Assembly: GCA_037179385.1 (NCBI GenBank)
Contig: CM074181.1
Coordinates: forward strand, 52,152,297 to 52,216,296
From: Holothuria scabra
Taxonomy: Eukaryota; Echinodermata; Holothuroidea; Aspidochirotida; Holothuriidae
DNA: 64,000 nt
Direction of reading: 5' to 3'
Positions 34,276 to 45,840 of this stretch are shown here, piece by piece. The notes beneath the pieces are model-generated. The model had not been told where the DNA came from. It saw only the letters and a program-made list of their open reading frames with translations, and made no database searches. Position numbers and translations under genes: made by a program. The number at the start of each line of letters is the position of its first letter. Positions within the stretch are counted from its first letter, which is position 1.

Positions 34276-36879
34276 TAAGCTGGGCTGCCAAAAAACTTTG
34301 ACTATACCTAAAGCTGTAAAGTATAACCTTTTCTAGTGAGCACGCCTGCATGATTTGAACCAGCGTCGAATCTCCATGAAGCCTTGGTCGTTCACTCCAA
34401 GTATAAGTTCAAACTATATGATCTATCATCAAAGAACCAATCTCAAATTTCCTGCGAGAAACTTAGCATCATGTAGTAGAACTGATCGCCAGCATCTCTA
34501 CCAGGAAAAAAGGGAACCGGATCGTGGGCTAAAGTTTACAAAATGTGAAAATCCGACCGGGGTGAGAGCTGTATGAATATATTATCTTCTGTCAGGTGGA
34601 GAGGGGCACAAGATTCCTAGAGATATAATCACAACAACCAGTGGTTCGAACCTGCCACTCATTCATATGCTTGATATTTTGCATGTATTTTATAGGTAAC
34701 CATTCCATTTGGAACCTTTGAGCACAATTGTTTTGAAATGGTAGGCCTACCTTTCGAAAAGTAAAAAGAAAAATACTTTTTTAAGCATAGGGGTAGGAAG
34801 CGGGGGCTGGGGAAGAAAACCTCCCCGGCCCCCAGTGAAAAATGAGGGGCGGAAGCAAGATTCCGCTCCCCCACTTCCCGTGTCAGAAACCCCTTCAAAA
34901 TCTCAAAAAACAGCGAAATTTCCGGCGCGCTTTGCTCGCCGCATTATGCAGCATAAGTACACTAGTTCTCCCTAATAGACCAGTTTGGTAAACTTTCCTG
35001 AGCTCTGGACATATCAAAATCGGATATTTACCATTTGTGTGACACCACATCATTAAGAAACACCGGCAGCTATGTTGCTATTTTTGTGACCTGTCTTTCA
35101 TAAAATTCCAATTTTTCTACAATTAAAATTCTTGATTTTGAAATATTTTGTCTAAAAGGACAACAAATTTGGGAAACTTTTGAAATGTCATCGGGGTCTG
35201 CGGGGTCTCGATTTTTTAAAAATTTTGCATACGCTCCGCGCCAATTGAAGATGGTCTTTCGAGAAAGACTTCATATTCCAGGCAGGGAAGCTTTGGCCTA
35301 CCGTAGTCAAATGTTCTCATACACACCGCATGCGGGACATCGAATCCAGAGTAGCGCTTGCAGTGACCTTCCGTATATCTTTGCCGCACCCGCACCTAGT
35401 TCAAACGAGTTTCAAGGATTGATTTGTATCTGACTATTGACGGAATCCAATTCAGTCATAATTAGATACCAAATGATCATCGGTCCAACTTTAGTAAAGT
35501 TATGCTCAACTGAGACTAAGATTAAAAATGCGGAAATAGAATAAAAAATTTTTCAAGTTGATATATTTAAAAAAAAAACATATCAGGTACCGTCATTTCA
35601 TACACAAAGGCGTACGGGAAGAGGCGGATCCTGTTTGCCGCGAACTGAATATTTTTCAAGTCCTATTTTGCCCGGCCGCATGTCAACACGGTCCGCTGCA
35701 GGCCGAACTGACTAGCTACTACATACTACCCCCTTGCCCTAAAATATATGTAAGTGTCACTGCCCTGAAATAAGCACTTCCCCTGATCTGGGAGGAGTGC
35801 AGTTCCCCTATCCCCACCTGAAAGGTCTACGCGCCTAATAGCATGAAAGATGCCATGGTCTGCTTGCGATTTTCTATTGAAAAACCAGCCCCTGTCTAAA
35901 GCTATCGGCCATGTCATGACACCAATTCTCCAGGAGCAGGAATTTCTGATGAGATTTTCTGCCAGAAAGATCAACATTTTAATACATGGCTACTTTGTCG
36001 AGTGTCGCAACAAGCATTTCATTGGGAAAGGGCTGATCGCTTTTACAAAATGTGGTCAGTGTACCATATTCAGTTTGGCACTAGTACTGAGCTCGGGGGC
36101 TGATATTGGGACCAGAAAATTTAGTACACGAATTCCGATATTTTTCGGAAGGGAAACCGTTCCCAGCCGCTAATAACAGTTCGACCACCAAATTTTAAGT
36201 AAGTTTGTAGCGGTTTAGGATTTTTAGATAGCATGTGAGTTACGGCTAAGCCGAATTAAAGCTACAACTATTCCCTAATAACTTGAGAACCAACACACCC
36301 CAGATGCCGGTGCCTATTAGAACCTATTACACGAAATACAGCTTGGTGACATTCTCGCCCGTATTCGTATTGTTAACCTTTCAGATTTCGTCGTTCCTCG
36401 ATACAAGAAGGGTATTATTCTTTTTTCAGAGACGCAGATTATACAATTTGGATCGGTATCCAGCTCGAGTTACTCATTCGCAGTTAACGTTACGCGTGAA
36501 ACCGACGTAGCAGGGACATATACAGCTCCTCGTTCGCGAAAAAGTGTCCTTTTTCTTTCCACATCTTTTTACCGTTTTTTATCCCACGTACCAAAAATAG
36601 CATTAAAATTTGTTTGATTTTTCAAAAATATAACATTAAAGCCCTTTTCAGATAATTAAAGTGCCTTAAGAACATGATTAGAGGCTGCAGCTGTAGTTTT
36701 AGTACTGTTTGAGGAAAAGTTTACTTAAAACGTGGAAGTTGTGTGTCTATCTCACCTTCGCCAGATTTTGAATTTAAAGGGATATTTTTACTTATTTTTT
36801 CTTGATTCATAGGCCAAACGGATCGCTTGTGGTAATTGCATGGGTTATTATTTCATCTTTTACCATCGATTCGTATTTT
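34276..36879. other. 2.6 kb without a supportable gene
   Basis: Short frames only (longest 107 codons, 35850-36173 plus), none with recognisable domains. A GGCGCGCTTTGCTCGCCG patch at 34923-34940 resembles the G/C-rich punctuation seen in repeats at 44090 and 44610. Confidence 0.3.
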
Positions 36880-37595
36880 TTCCAATCAGACCCTCCGAAG
36901 TGCGTCACGAAGTAACACGAAAAAGCAGGACAGATTTTGGTCTGGTACTTTCAACTCACCAAAACACATCCACATTCTAATTAGGAAATCCATCCAAGTT
37001 TTCTACCTTGAGATATCGCATTTTGACAAGGTTTTCAAAGTTTGACCGATCATGACCCCAGATGTCCTTTCACCTCCACAAAAAAACCCTTATGTACAGA
37101 CCATCTTCTCACCATAACTCATCCACATACTGATTATGACATCCATCTACGTTTCTTACCTTGAGCTATCCTAAACAAGGTTTTCTGAGTTTGACCATCC
37201 ATGACCCAAAATGACCTTTGACCTCTAACAAAATCAAAAGGGTTCTTCCTTACACCATAATGCATCAACATATCAAGTTAGAAATGAATCCAAATTTCCT
37301 ACCATAAGATATCGTGTAAACAAGGATTTCGGGGTATGACCCCACGTGACCCCAAATGACCTTTGACCTCTAACAAAATCAATAGGGTTCTTCCTTACAT
37401 CATAACGCATCAACATATCAAGTTTGAAATTAAATCCAAGTTTCCTACCTTGAGATATCGTGTATACAAGGATTTTGGGGTTCGACCCCACGTGACCCAA
37501 GATGACCCTTGACCTTCACCAAAATCAATTAAGTTCTTTCTCTCAGAATGGGGTATCTGTTTATTAAGTTTGAGAACTGTCAAATCTTCCCTTCT
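36880..37595 (+). repeat. Tandem array of ~149-bp units (repeat R4)
   Basis: At least four units: the segment (T/C)CTTTGACCTC or close variant recurs near 37061, 37211, 37360 and 37507, a spacing of 147-150. Shared landmarks are ACATCCA/AATCCAA, TTCCTACCTTGAGATATCG, TACAAGGATTTTGGGGTT and CCCACGTGACCC. The third and fourth units are the most alike. Frames on the minus strand repeat the same peptide and are artefacts. The array ends in a 67-bp palindrome. Confidence 0.8.
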
Positions 37596-37662
37596 CAAGA
37601 TATTGTGTAAACAAGCAAAGTGTCACAACTTGTGACACTTTGCTTGTTTACACGATATCTTG
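37596..37662. repeat. 67-bp near-perfect palindrome
   Basis: CAAGATATTGTGTAAACAAG and its complement CTTGTTTACACGATATCTTG flank TGTCACAA-CTTGTGACA with almost no loop and one mismatch. It lies where the R4 array ends, and its arms begin with the unit landmark AGATAT(T/C)GTGTAAACAAG, so it marks a point where the repeat turns back on itself. Confidence 0.9.
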
Positions 37663-37949
37663 CCGCCACACACCCATACACCCACATACATACACACATG
37701 CATACACACGAACGCCATCATGAATGCATAGGTTTTTCTTTTTATCGAAACCAAAAAGACATGACAGCAATCAGAGGCTGAAAGCCCTGCGACGGGTCAC
37801 GACTTCCTTCATTGCTTTTTAAAATTTATTTTCAAATTGTGGAGGGTTTTGCCCATTTATTTCATTCAGTTTACAAAATACGCGCGCCAGAGGATCTGGA
37901 GTACTTTAGGAAAAGTATTCAACCCACTGACCTGTATGTAGGGGGAACT

Positions 37950-38352
37950 TACGGACTTCCTATACATGGAAAGACCAAGTTACATGTACGTCCTGTGCGT
38001 AGATTGTAGGCACCTCCAGAGCAACAAAAGCGCACTAAGATGGCTACCGTAACGCTACAATTTGTATGCCACGATGACGACCCTGTAATGTTTAATTAAA
38101 GAAACTTCAGACGTGATTGAGGAACAAAATCATTCTTCCTGCAATACGTGCAGTAATTTTGACCTAACCTTGTATGATTTGGAAAATTTTTCAAGTTTCC
38201 TGCAAAATCTGTTGTTTCGAACTACTTGAGCAAGTCCAAACTTTCACAAACAGACCCATAGCAGACAACCATCTTGCTATGCCTATAACCGCACGGTAGT
38301 GACCATTTCTACAATCAGTATGTCTTGTCCATGTGTATAGGAAGTCCTTAGG
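37950..38352 (+). mobile_element. MITE family G, copy 1 (~400 bp)
   Basis: Inverted ends of about 22 bp: ACGGACTTCCTATACATGGA left, TCCATGTGTATAGGAAGTCC right. An inner inverted pair, CTAAGATGGC and CATCTTG, is present. It matches 52640-52985 in the opposite orientation (ACGTACGTCCT, TTCCTGCAATAC, GAGCAAGTCCAAACTTT, CATAGCAGA). Confidence 0.7.
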
Positions 38353-38984
38353 GGAACCACTCCGTCCACAACTACTCTAAAAACGCCTAGCCATGCAGTT
38401 GAGGGACGTCAAGTGAGCGATTTGTTTTCAAGTGTACGATTCTAATTGAGTTCATCGTTCAGAGTTACATGCGGTTATCTTGAACGATAAGAGTTATTTA
38501 ATTATTGTATTTGAAAAATAGGTAGGTAGCCTGTTAGCGGAGTGGTTCCCCTTTTTCTACACAATTGGAATGTCCAGTCCAACATGTAGGTTAGTGGTTT
38601 CGACCCCCTCGAGTAGTCACCGAGCCAAGTTTGGCGTCTGTTCTTGTAATATCTTTGATTTTGAAAGTAATTAGCGCCATCACGTATTTTGTTAACAACC
38701 TTCACGATAAGCACGAGGTTCACTGTCAAAATTAACATTTTTTTCAAAGAAGAAGCTGTGTAGTTGCAGTCAGCATGACATTACGAATTTAAAAGATGAG
38801 CTAATGACCACATTTTTGTTTAATATGTTAAAGAGGAAGATATTCTGAGCATACTAGTGAAAGTTCACCCATTTCCTATCTCCGGTTTTCCAGTTCAGCA
38901 ATGACGTTGGCACAATTTAGTCCTGCTAATTCTGGGTTTACACGATAACCACATCGCCCCGAAGTATCGTGATGAGCACGGCAA
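38353..38984. other. No gene supported
   Basis: No recognisable features. Confidence 0.3.
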
Positions 38985-39232
38985 TAATGGGACACAATCG
39001 TGATTGTTTTGAGGAAACTTGGTGGAATCGTGATGATCGTGACAAATTTTTGAATGTAGGAGAGCCTCATTTTGTAGGCCTTAGACAACATTATGTTTCA
39101 ACATGGATCTTTGGTCGTCGAGCAATCTTAGATTTCCCAAGAGGAAATGTCGATTCCTTCAGAAATCCCCCAACTTTCAATTTTCATTACAGGAACCCAG
39201 AATTCCAAATTTCTGCAATACATTAAAAAAAA
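38985..39232. repeat. Dispersed repeat R3, copy 2
   Basis: GAGCCTCATTTTGTAGGCCT, AGACAACATTATGTTTCAAC and ATGGATCTTTGGT match 16080-16136. A further shared segment, CAGAAATCCCCCAACTTTC, follows. Confidence 0.55.
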
Positions 39233-39371
39233 AAGAAAAATTAAGTGTCACATTTCTTTCAAACTGCTAGTATTTAGATGATATGAAATTTAATTTGCCC
39301 CTATGTTTTTGGGTGACGGCGAAACCTCATTAGGATTAAAGGTGCAAATTCTGCCTTACCTTGCGACTCCC

Positions 39372-39413
39372 TTAATACAATATCATCTTAAATGCAAGAT
39401 GATGTTGTATTAA
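39372..39413. repeat. 42-bp hairpin
   Basis: TTAATACAATATCATCTT pairs with AAGATGATGTTGTATTAA around a six-base loop with one mismatch. It lies about 430 bases upstream of the putative FReD exon 1. Confidence 0.75.
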
Positions 39414-39736
39414 ACGAGCATTTACCAAGTCTTTCTGGACTCATGATAATCTTTACTCAATGAGTACGTGCTTGTGGATGCATCCAGGAACAAGCAATGG
39501 GATGTAGTAAAAGACTCGAAAAATATCTTAGTCGTAATTTCAGATTTCTAAAATGGCCTAAAATCTATAATCCCTCCAAAAATATTATGAGCCCTAGCGC
39601 CAACACCGGGTTTCTTACTAACGTGACACAGCGCCGCAACACGACTCAAATCAACTGTCGGTTTGTATCAGTGCACTTATATCTGTATTGTATCTGTATT
39701 GTCAGGTTGTATTTAGAACTTCCGCTTTGATACCTA

Positions 39737-39746
39737 CTATATATAT
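39737..39746 (+). promoter_or_regulatory. Possible TATA box of the FReD gene
   Basis: TATATATATC lies about 108 bases before the exon 1 ATG, which would leave a 5' leader of roughly 75-80 bases. Consensus and position only. Confidence 0.3.
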
Positions 39747-39845
39747 CCATGGAAAGATTTGGTGGAATCATTCGAATATCAAACCTCCTCTGATCCGGGT
39801 TGTTAAACAATACTTCGCTTTCTAAAGTTGGACTGAGCTCTCGAA

Positions 39846-39956
39846 ATGGAAGGCAATAGTCAGTATTGGTTGTATTTTATGTTCTTATGGACATTCTGGA
39901 TGACGCCATATGTACTTTGCTATCCCATTCATACAGGCGGGAACGTCAACTTGCAG
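39846..39956 (+). CDS. FReD gene, putative exon 1 (signal peptide)
   Basis: ATG followed by 37 codons ending at a good donor, CAG|GTAAAA. The peptide has a hydrophobic core (WLYFMFLWTFWM, then VLC) and reads as a secretory signal with cleavage near residue 25; a short hydrophilic segment follows (HTGGNVNLQ). The exon ends in phase 0, and the first certain FReD exon at 57131 also starts in phase 0, so a direct join gives a signal peptide plus fibrinogen domain. Secreted ficolin/FReD lectins often have this simple layout. The weak points are the 17.2-kb intron and the absence of transcript evidence; other exons could lie between. Confidence 0.5.
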
Positions 39957-40106
39957 GTAAAATCCTTTATTTTATTCTGTACAGGAAAAGTATGAATCCA
40001 CTTTTCGGAGTTATTCAATTTTAAGCAAATGAAGGTGTTGCATGTTTCAGGTTGAATTTTTGCAGCTTTCTTACACCTGGGGACAGAGCCGTCGCTAGGG
40101 CCAAAT
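39957..40106 (+). other. Start of FReD intron 1
   Basis: Intron sequence from the GTAAAA donor. If exon 1 is correct, the intron runs to 57130 and holds all transposons listed between. Confidence 0.4.
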
Positions 40107-40350
40107 CAGTAGCGTAGCCAGAACTGTTTCATGTGAAGGTCTTTGGAGCACGACATGAGGGAAATTCCTAAGGGGAGGGAGAAAAACAGCTTTTTTTTGG
40201 TGTCCAGATGTAAAATGATGCCATGTGCTTAAAATATATTAAAATTTATTGTAACCATGTGATTTTTGCAATTATTTTTTCAAGGTTGGGTCATGGGAGG
40301 GGGGGGGGAGTTCAACCAAAAAACCCTCCCCATGGCTACGCCACTCAGTG
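40107..40350. mobile_element. hAT-type MITE, 244 bp
   Basis: Left AGTAGCGTAGCCAGA pairs with right CCATGGCTACGCCACT. These ends belong to the CAGTGGCGTAGCCA class typical of hAT non-autonomous elements. The right part contains a poly-G run (40300-40309). Noncoding. The 8-bp target duplication could not be confirmed. Confidence 0.6.
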
Positions 40351-43220
40351 GTGCAAATTAATACTAAAGTTGAAATTCCGATTGGCTGGATACTTTTTCC
40401 AACTGAGTGAAGGCGCCACGAGCCAGTTATTTAAAAATATTTAAAACACCTACTTGGTCGAAACGGGATTCTCGTTTTTCCATTGAACTATTGTGTCTCT
40501 TTTCTAACGTTTTTCTTCATAAAACCTCTTTGTCATTTTCCACAACAAAACATACAGGGTTTAATCCAGGAAACATCAATAAAATGGAAGGACAGTTTGA
40601 GTAGTTGCTGTCCTTGGGGAGGGGTTTAAAAAATATTTGCATTTTGAAAAAGGGCTTGCTTCCAGATAGCGCTTTATTTGACAAATTCGACACATTCTTG
40701 GCTTTGTTTTCTCTTCGTTTATTGGTTTTTCTCTATAAAACTTAAACATGCAACTAAAAGCCATATTCTGGAGACAAAATTGGTTAACTTCAAAATAAGC
40801 TGAAAAATATTCTCTTTCATAAGATGAAAAAAGCATCTTGATAGCTTATAGAGTATAGAGTTCGGAAGATACAAATTTTCAAAGTATTGCACATTTTTCT
40901 TGGGACTTAATGCATCATGGGAAATCTGTGATGTCATCGTGGCACATTAATTTTACATTGCATTCGATTTATTTATAGTTATGATGTCGCTGCAGGCATT
41001 ATAAAGTGATATTTTTGGTTGTACTCTATGTATGGTGTAGGGTAATGCTAGATCTACAGGAAAAGATTTTCAAACATCCCAACAGGTCAAAATTTCAAGG
41101 ACAAATAGGACGTTCAATTATAGAGTAAAAAACAAAAGGAATTTGAAGCAATGTGTCCACTTTACATAAATTTTTGTGGCTTTGTTTAAAAGCAGAGGTA
41201 TTTTTTAACAAAAATAGCCAATTTTTAAAGTGAGATATCTTGAGTTAGAAAAATGGTATTGTGATAGGGTTTGAAGGACATGGTGTAGAATATTTTTGTT
41301 TTTCTTACAAGAACGAGGCAAAAATCCACCAGAACATGCCTTTAAGGGTAAGATAATGAAATTAAGTGCACAAAGGGTTCTAGACCAGAGGGCTTGTAGA
41401 ACATTGGCCGAGCCAGGATTTTTTCTCAAGTGTTCAAGGGGATGTATATAGTAAGTTGTGTGATGTCGCCCAAAGGACTGTCTAGAGGAGAGCCATTATG
41501 AGTTGGCGAGGAAAATGTTAAAAAAATGCAGCCCCTCTGATACCCGGAAAATCGGAAATGGTATTTTCTGGGGTCTTTAACGAATGTATACATATATGAG
41601 AAATGCTTATTAGAAAAGTCTTAGCCATCTTTTCATAGTATTATTGTATGGCTGTTAGAAGTAACACTGCCTTAAACAAATATGTAAACCTTTGCTTGTC
41701 CATGATGAAGATTAGTGAAATATTGGCTTTAATGGAAAGGGAAATTTGTAATGGTCTAGAAATTAATTGCTAAAAATCAGGTCATTGCGTTTCCACGGCA
41801 ACGGAGGTCGGTACATCAATATTGAGCTCATCTCATGTTCGCGTTAGCGTGGGGCAGAAGCTTCTCTGTCAATAAACGCAATCGTTTATTACAATATTCC
41901 CGCCAAGAATTTCGGCTCTTTAATGTGTTAGCTAAAGACATCCCGCAAATGGTTTGCAACTTGCGCCCCAACAATATTCGACACTCATTTCAGGTAAAGT
42001 GATGCCCAAACTATGAGGTGAGGCTAACAGATGATTGGTGATTTTAAGCTGCCAGAATATGTGACAATTTTTCATTGTTTTGTATTTCCCATGGGAACTT
42101 TACAATGTCAGTGATGCTTTTTAATTTGTCCGGTAAATGTTTGAAAGAATACTGGCACGCTTAGGAGTTTTGTTGTGTAATTGAAAGCATGCAAGATTTT
42201 TTAAAGTTTAAATGACTACTCAAATGTTTTCATACCTCTGCCGGAAATTCTTATCTCATGGAAATGTGGACTGACAGTCTTCCCTTTACCCCGTGGGTCA
42301 AGGGTCTAATGAGGGTTGTTGTCACCCTTCCATTGACTGTTTGAAAATGTTTGAAACATTTAGTGTCTTTACGTAAAATGTTAGTGTCATATAAGTTCCC
42401 AAGCTTGCAACTAAAATTTGTTTTAAATATTTTACGTAGTTTAAAGGTCAAGAGCAGCCTCCAAACTTACTTTGAAGCAACAGTTAAATATCACAATCTT
42501 CTTCTCGGGGTGTTCAAAATAGCTTTCATCATATTTTATGACTTCAGTATTGCATATTCAAGGTAAACCAAGCAGTTACTTCTAGTAAATTTCACATCTG
42601 AGGCGAAAAAATGTCACATGACCCCCAATGGCAAATCATGAAACAGAACGGGGCGATGAGCACTGTTTAACCAGGGAACAACTCCCTGGTTTAACACGAC
42701 ATTTCCGAACTGGCTAACGTAACGCTAACCCTTAAACTAATCCCTAACCCGTACAAAAAATACAATCAATACAATACAATGGCAACAGCCAATCAAGAAG
42801 CACCGTGTTAAAGGGCAGGAGCAGTCATCCCAAATTGAAAAGGTCTTTCAAAAAAATTGTGTTTTTGTAAAAGGGTTGGAAGTGGAAATTTGGGGTCATG
42901 CAAATTTTTTACATGTAACCTGGTAACGATAGCGCTAATTCCTTACCTAATCCCTATCCCTAACAAAGAATACAATCGATACGATACTATGGCAACAGTC
43001 AAAAAAGAAACACCTTGCTAAAAAGATTTTCCATATATCATACCTCCTACGAGGAGGTGGTGAACACCCCACCCGTGAACGCGACTGCCCTGTCTGGGGG
43101 TGCAAAAATATCATATTACTTCGAGCTGCAGGACTCCGTGTTTCAATTTGCACGGGGCAGGAAGATACAGCTTTGAAAATAGTCACTAAAGTTCTGACCT
43201 AGATAAGGTTACAAAGTACT
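40351..43220. other. 2.9 kb of intron without a supportable feature
   Basis: AT-rich. Several frames of 65-86 codons lack domains. An AACCAGGGA hairpin lies at 42665-42697. Two copies of a segment with CCTAATCCCTA.CCC and ATACAATCGATACGATAC-like wording at 42715-42790 and 42915-42995 form a short direct repeat about 200 bp apart. Confidence 0.4.
42665..42697. repeat. Hairpin with AACCAGGGA arms
   Basis: GTTTAACCAGGGAACAACTC pairs with the following CCTGGTTTAAC. It shares its core with the hairpin at 15305-15338. Confidence 0.6.
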
Positions 43221-43279
43221 TCAAAACTATATATTAAACAGCATGAAAATGAATTCTAACAGTCCAACTCCCATCTGCC
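43221..43279. mobile_element. MITE family C, copy 4 (end fragment)
   Basis: ATATATTAAACAGCATGAAA and GAATTCTAACAGTCCAACTC match a terminus of the family. The outermost AAAGTGTACCTC bases are altered. Confidence 0.6.
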
Positions 43280-43360
43280 TAGCACATTCTTGGGCCTTTA
43301 AATAACTCTTTATACCTATCAAAAGGAAATAGAATTGATGCAATTGGTGTACAAACAACA

Positions 43361-43452
43361 ACATGATTGGTCTGTCATGTTTGGCTCCTTTCTAGACTGG
43401 ATGAAAAATACAGAAACTACACATGATCTTAGCCAAAACGCCGAGAAGCAAT
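43361..43452 (-). repeat. U2 snRNA-derived SINE-like repeat, copy B
   Basis: On the minus strand from 43452 the sequence is ATTGCTTCTCGGCGTTTTGG, then CTAAGATCATGTGTAGT. It follows the first ~40 bases of U2 snRNA with few changes, including the region that pairs with U6 and the branch-site pairing segment. Beyond TTTTTCATC it departs from U2 and shares CCAGTCTAGA, ACATGAC and GACCAAT with copy A at 4844-4913. No U2 Sm site or 3' stem-loops follow, so it cannot be a working U2 gene. Confidence 0.65.
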
Positions 43453-43499
43453 TAGATATAATACTACAGAACATGGGCGGGATTTGATCTCTGAAAGAA

Positions 43500-43690
43500 A
43501 TGGGGGGGGGGGGATTTGGGCAGACTACCAAACGACGCCGAAGGCGCGGCGGGACCGCGAAGCACCCCCCTAACGGCGTGGGGTCCAGGGGCCCGCCGTA
43601 GGATCCCTGGTGGGATCCAGGGATCCCACGGGCAAAGCCCCGATGGGGGTCCAGGGGGCGAAACCCTGGAAGCTCCTGGGTATTTAGGAA
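43500..43690. repeat. G/C-rich repeat with hairpin units
   Basis: Begins with a G run, then short inverted modules such as GGATCCCTGGTGGGATCC and GGGATCCCACGGG with GGGGTCCAGGGG recurring. GC content is far above the neighbourhood. Frames on both strands (Gly/Pro/Ala-rich) are artefacts. It adjoins the U2-like repeat. Confidence 0.6.
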
Positions 43691-43924
43691 TTGTAGGAAT
43701 TAAAATGATGCATTTTATCTTCAACTTTAAATTGCATAAGATGAGCGCTTAATAGAACACAAATATCACAATTTGGCTTTCTTCAATTATTTCCTCACTC
43801 CTTATGGGGAGGGAGAATGGATTACTTTACATTGAGGATCTTCAGGGGCTCCCTCCTTGGTGCCCCAGATCGCCTTTTCAGAAAGCTAGGGGGCTTTTCA
43901 TGTGATTTGAATTCAGCCCAGACA

Positions 43925-44640
43925 TCTCACTAATGAAACTGAATGAAAAGTAGAGAAAGGATGGCCAACTTTTAACCTTAGCTAAATAACGGTGGCCCCC
44001 TTATGACATTCTAACTGAAGGACAAACATGTTCTGGTTTCCTATATAGTCTTTTTCAGGTGACTTTCACAGAGTTGTTACCTGTAAAGAGGCGCGCTGAG
44101 CGCGCCGAAAAAATGAATTTTTACTTCATCTCAAAAGTGAAATTGAAATAAAATTAGACAAAGAGTGGTCCATTTTCACTACAGCTGAATAAAGGTGACC
44201 CATGAGGATATTTGTACTAAGCCAAAACGTACCGTTGGTTTCCTATAGAGATTTTTATAGAGTCCCTATCTGTGATGTTACGCGCAGAACACGCCGAAAA
44301 ATGGACTTTTGAGACACCTCAATAGAGAAATTAATGGAAATTAGAGAAAGGGTGGCCCCTTTTCACTTCAGCCGAAAAAGAGTGGATCTCCAGATTAGGG
44401 TCAAATAAGATCATCGTCCTTTTAGAAAGCTTGGGGGCAATTGGTCAGAGAAGGGGACCAGAAGACGACCGCCTCCCTGCCTCCCCCTTGCACCAGTAAC
44501 GGTAGACCTTCAGCTATGTACGCCCCGGGCGCTGGTGATAAGTTTCAGTGACAATGAAGGGGTGTTCTACAAGAAGTGACCCCAAATCCTGACATATTCA
44601 AAACGGGTGCGCGCGAAGCGTGTCGAAAAAAAAACAGCAT
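43925..44640 (+). repeat. Degenerate tandem repeat, ~190-200-bp units
   Basis: The motif TTAGA(G/C)AAAG(A/G)GTGG(C/T)CC, or a variant, recurs near 43950, 44155 and 44343. Each is followed by a GCTGAATAA-like and TTTCCTATA segment and a G/C-rich GCGCGC..GCGCCGAAAAA punctuation near 44092, 44280 and 44612. At least three diverged units are present. No coding capacity. Confidence 0.6.
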
Positions 44641-45234
44641 TGAGACATTTATTGGAAGAATATTGTTTTTATTTAGTTTTCAATGCAGTATATGACCTGT
44701 TTAAACATTATACAACTTGATTAAGTATCACTTGAGTAGCTCTGTCAGTTCCAGTTTGTATTTGTAGCAAAAGCAACCAAACTAAGACGTAAAAAAAACT
44801 AAGTTCTGGAAAAAAGTGCATGCCCCCCCCCCCGTGCCCCCCGTAATCCCGCCTATGCTACAGAATGTGGCTAGTTTCCTTTGTACCCTCTTATTTCTTG
44901 ATGTTAATAGTTGAGTTATTTTAAAGTGTTTGAACCCACCCTATAATAACTTTCCAGACAGTACTCTGAATCCGACTTCAACGCTTTACACTGTAAAAGA
45001 TGATGAGATTCATCACCAATCTAACCATTTGTACAAAGCTCACAAAGTTTGTCACTAAGATCAATATTTAAAAACGTCCGGCTATGGCGGGAATTTTAGT
45101 ATTCCCACAACGGGAACTGCAAAGACTGAAACGATCACGACTACTCAGAGACTAACCACAATTTTCCAAGACGAGCCTGGATTTAAAAATACGATAATTT
45201 TTACACTGAGAATTTTAATAAACCTTAGACAACC
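44641..45234. other. Intron sequence, no feature recognised
   Basis: Poly-C runs at about 44824-44834. No gene-like frame. Confidence 0.3.
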
Positions 45235-45279
45235 ATTTACGGAAGCGTAGAAGGACCTGCAAAAGAAAAAAAAACCCTC

Positions 45280-45840
45280 TCAGCAAAATGACAATTTTCG
45301 TAGAATTGACGTTTTGGCGGCTAAAATTAGGTCTTCAAAATGACAAAAATCTGAAATTTGGCGTTTTCATTAACATTTCAAAACGTTTAAATTCCTAAAG
45401 TTGTCATTTTGCCGAGTTAGAAAATCTCGACAAAATGACAACTTTCAGAAAATTGTCTCTTTGCTGAGTTAGAAAATCTCATTAAAATAGCAAAACCCAG
45501 AAAATTGTCATTTTGCCGAATTGGATCATCTAGTCAAAATGGCAAAATTCAGAAGAATGTCATTTTGGCGAGTTTAAACTACTCGTCAAAATGGCAAAAT
45601 TCAGAAAAATGGCATTTTGACGAGTTTACAAATTTCGTCAAAATATTAAAATATAGAAAAATGTCATATTGGCGAGTGAGACCTTCTCGTCAAAATGACA
45701 AAATTCGAAAAAATGTCATCTTGCTGAGATAGTTAATCTCGTCAAAACGGCAGTATTCAGAAAAATGTCATTTTGCCGGGCAAGAACTTTTCGTCAAAAT
45801 GGCAAAATCCAGAAAATTGTCATTTTGGCGAGCAAGGACA
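45280..45840 (+). repeat. Foldback left arm: ~62-bp tandem repeat
   Basis: About nine units, consensus core TCGTCAAAATGGCAAAATTC then AGAAAAATGTCATTTTGGCG. Each unit is itself an inverted repeat (CGTCAAAATG against CATTTTGGCG), so every unit can fold on its own. The 76-codon frame across it (repeated Lys-Trp-Gln-Asn) is an artefact. Confidence 0.85.

Noticed and set aside
37273..37598. Two similar minus-strand frames repeating the same peptide
   Set aside because: They are readings of successive 149-bp tandem units, not a protein repeat.
43361..43452. A functional U2 snRNA gene
   Set aside because: Only about the first 40 nt match U2; the Sm site and 3' stem-loops are absent.
43464..43752. 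Gly/Pro/Ala-rich frames on both strands
   Set aside because: Produced by a G/C-rich repeat with internal hairpins, with open frames on both strands at once.
45505..45732. 75-codon frame with repeated Trp-Gln-Asn-Ser-Glu-Lys segments
   Set aside because: It is a translation of the 62-bp minisatellite arm of the foldback element; the repetition is at DNA level and is inverted in the other arm.
45280..45840. CRISPR-like array of repeats
   Set aside because: Units are tandem and diverged with no unique spacers, the genome is eukaryotic, and the same units occur inverted at 46640-47095.
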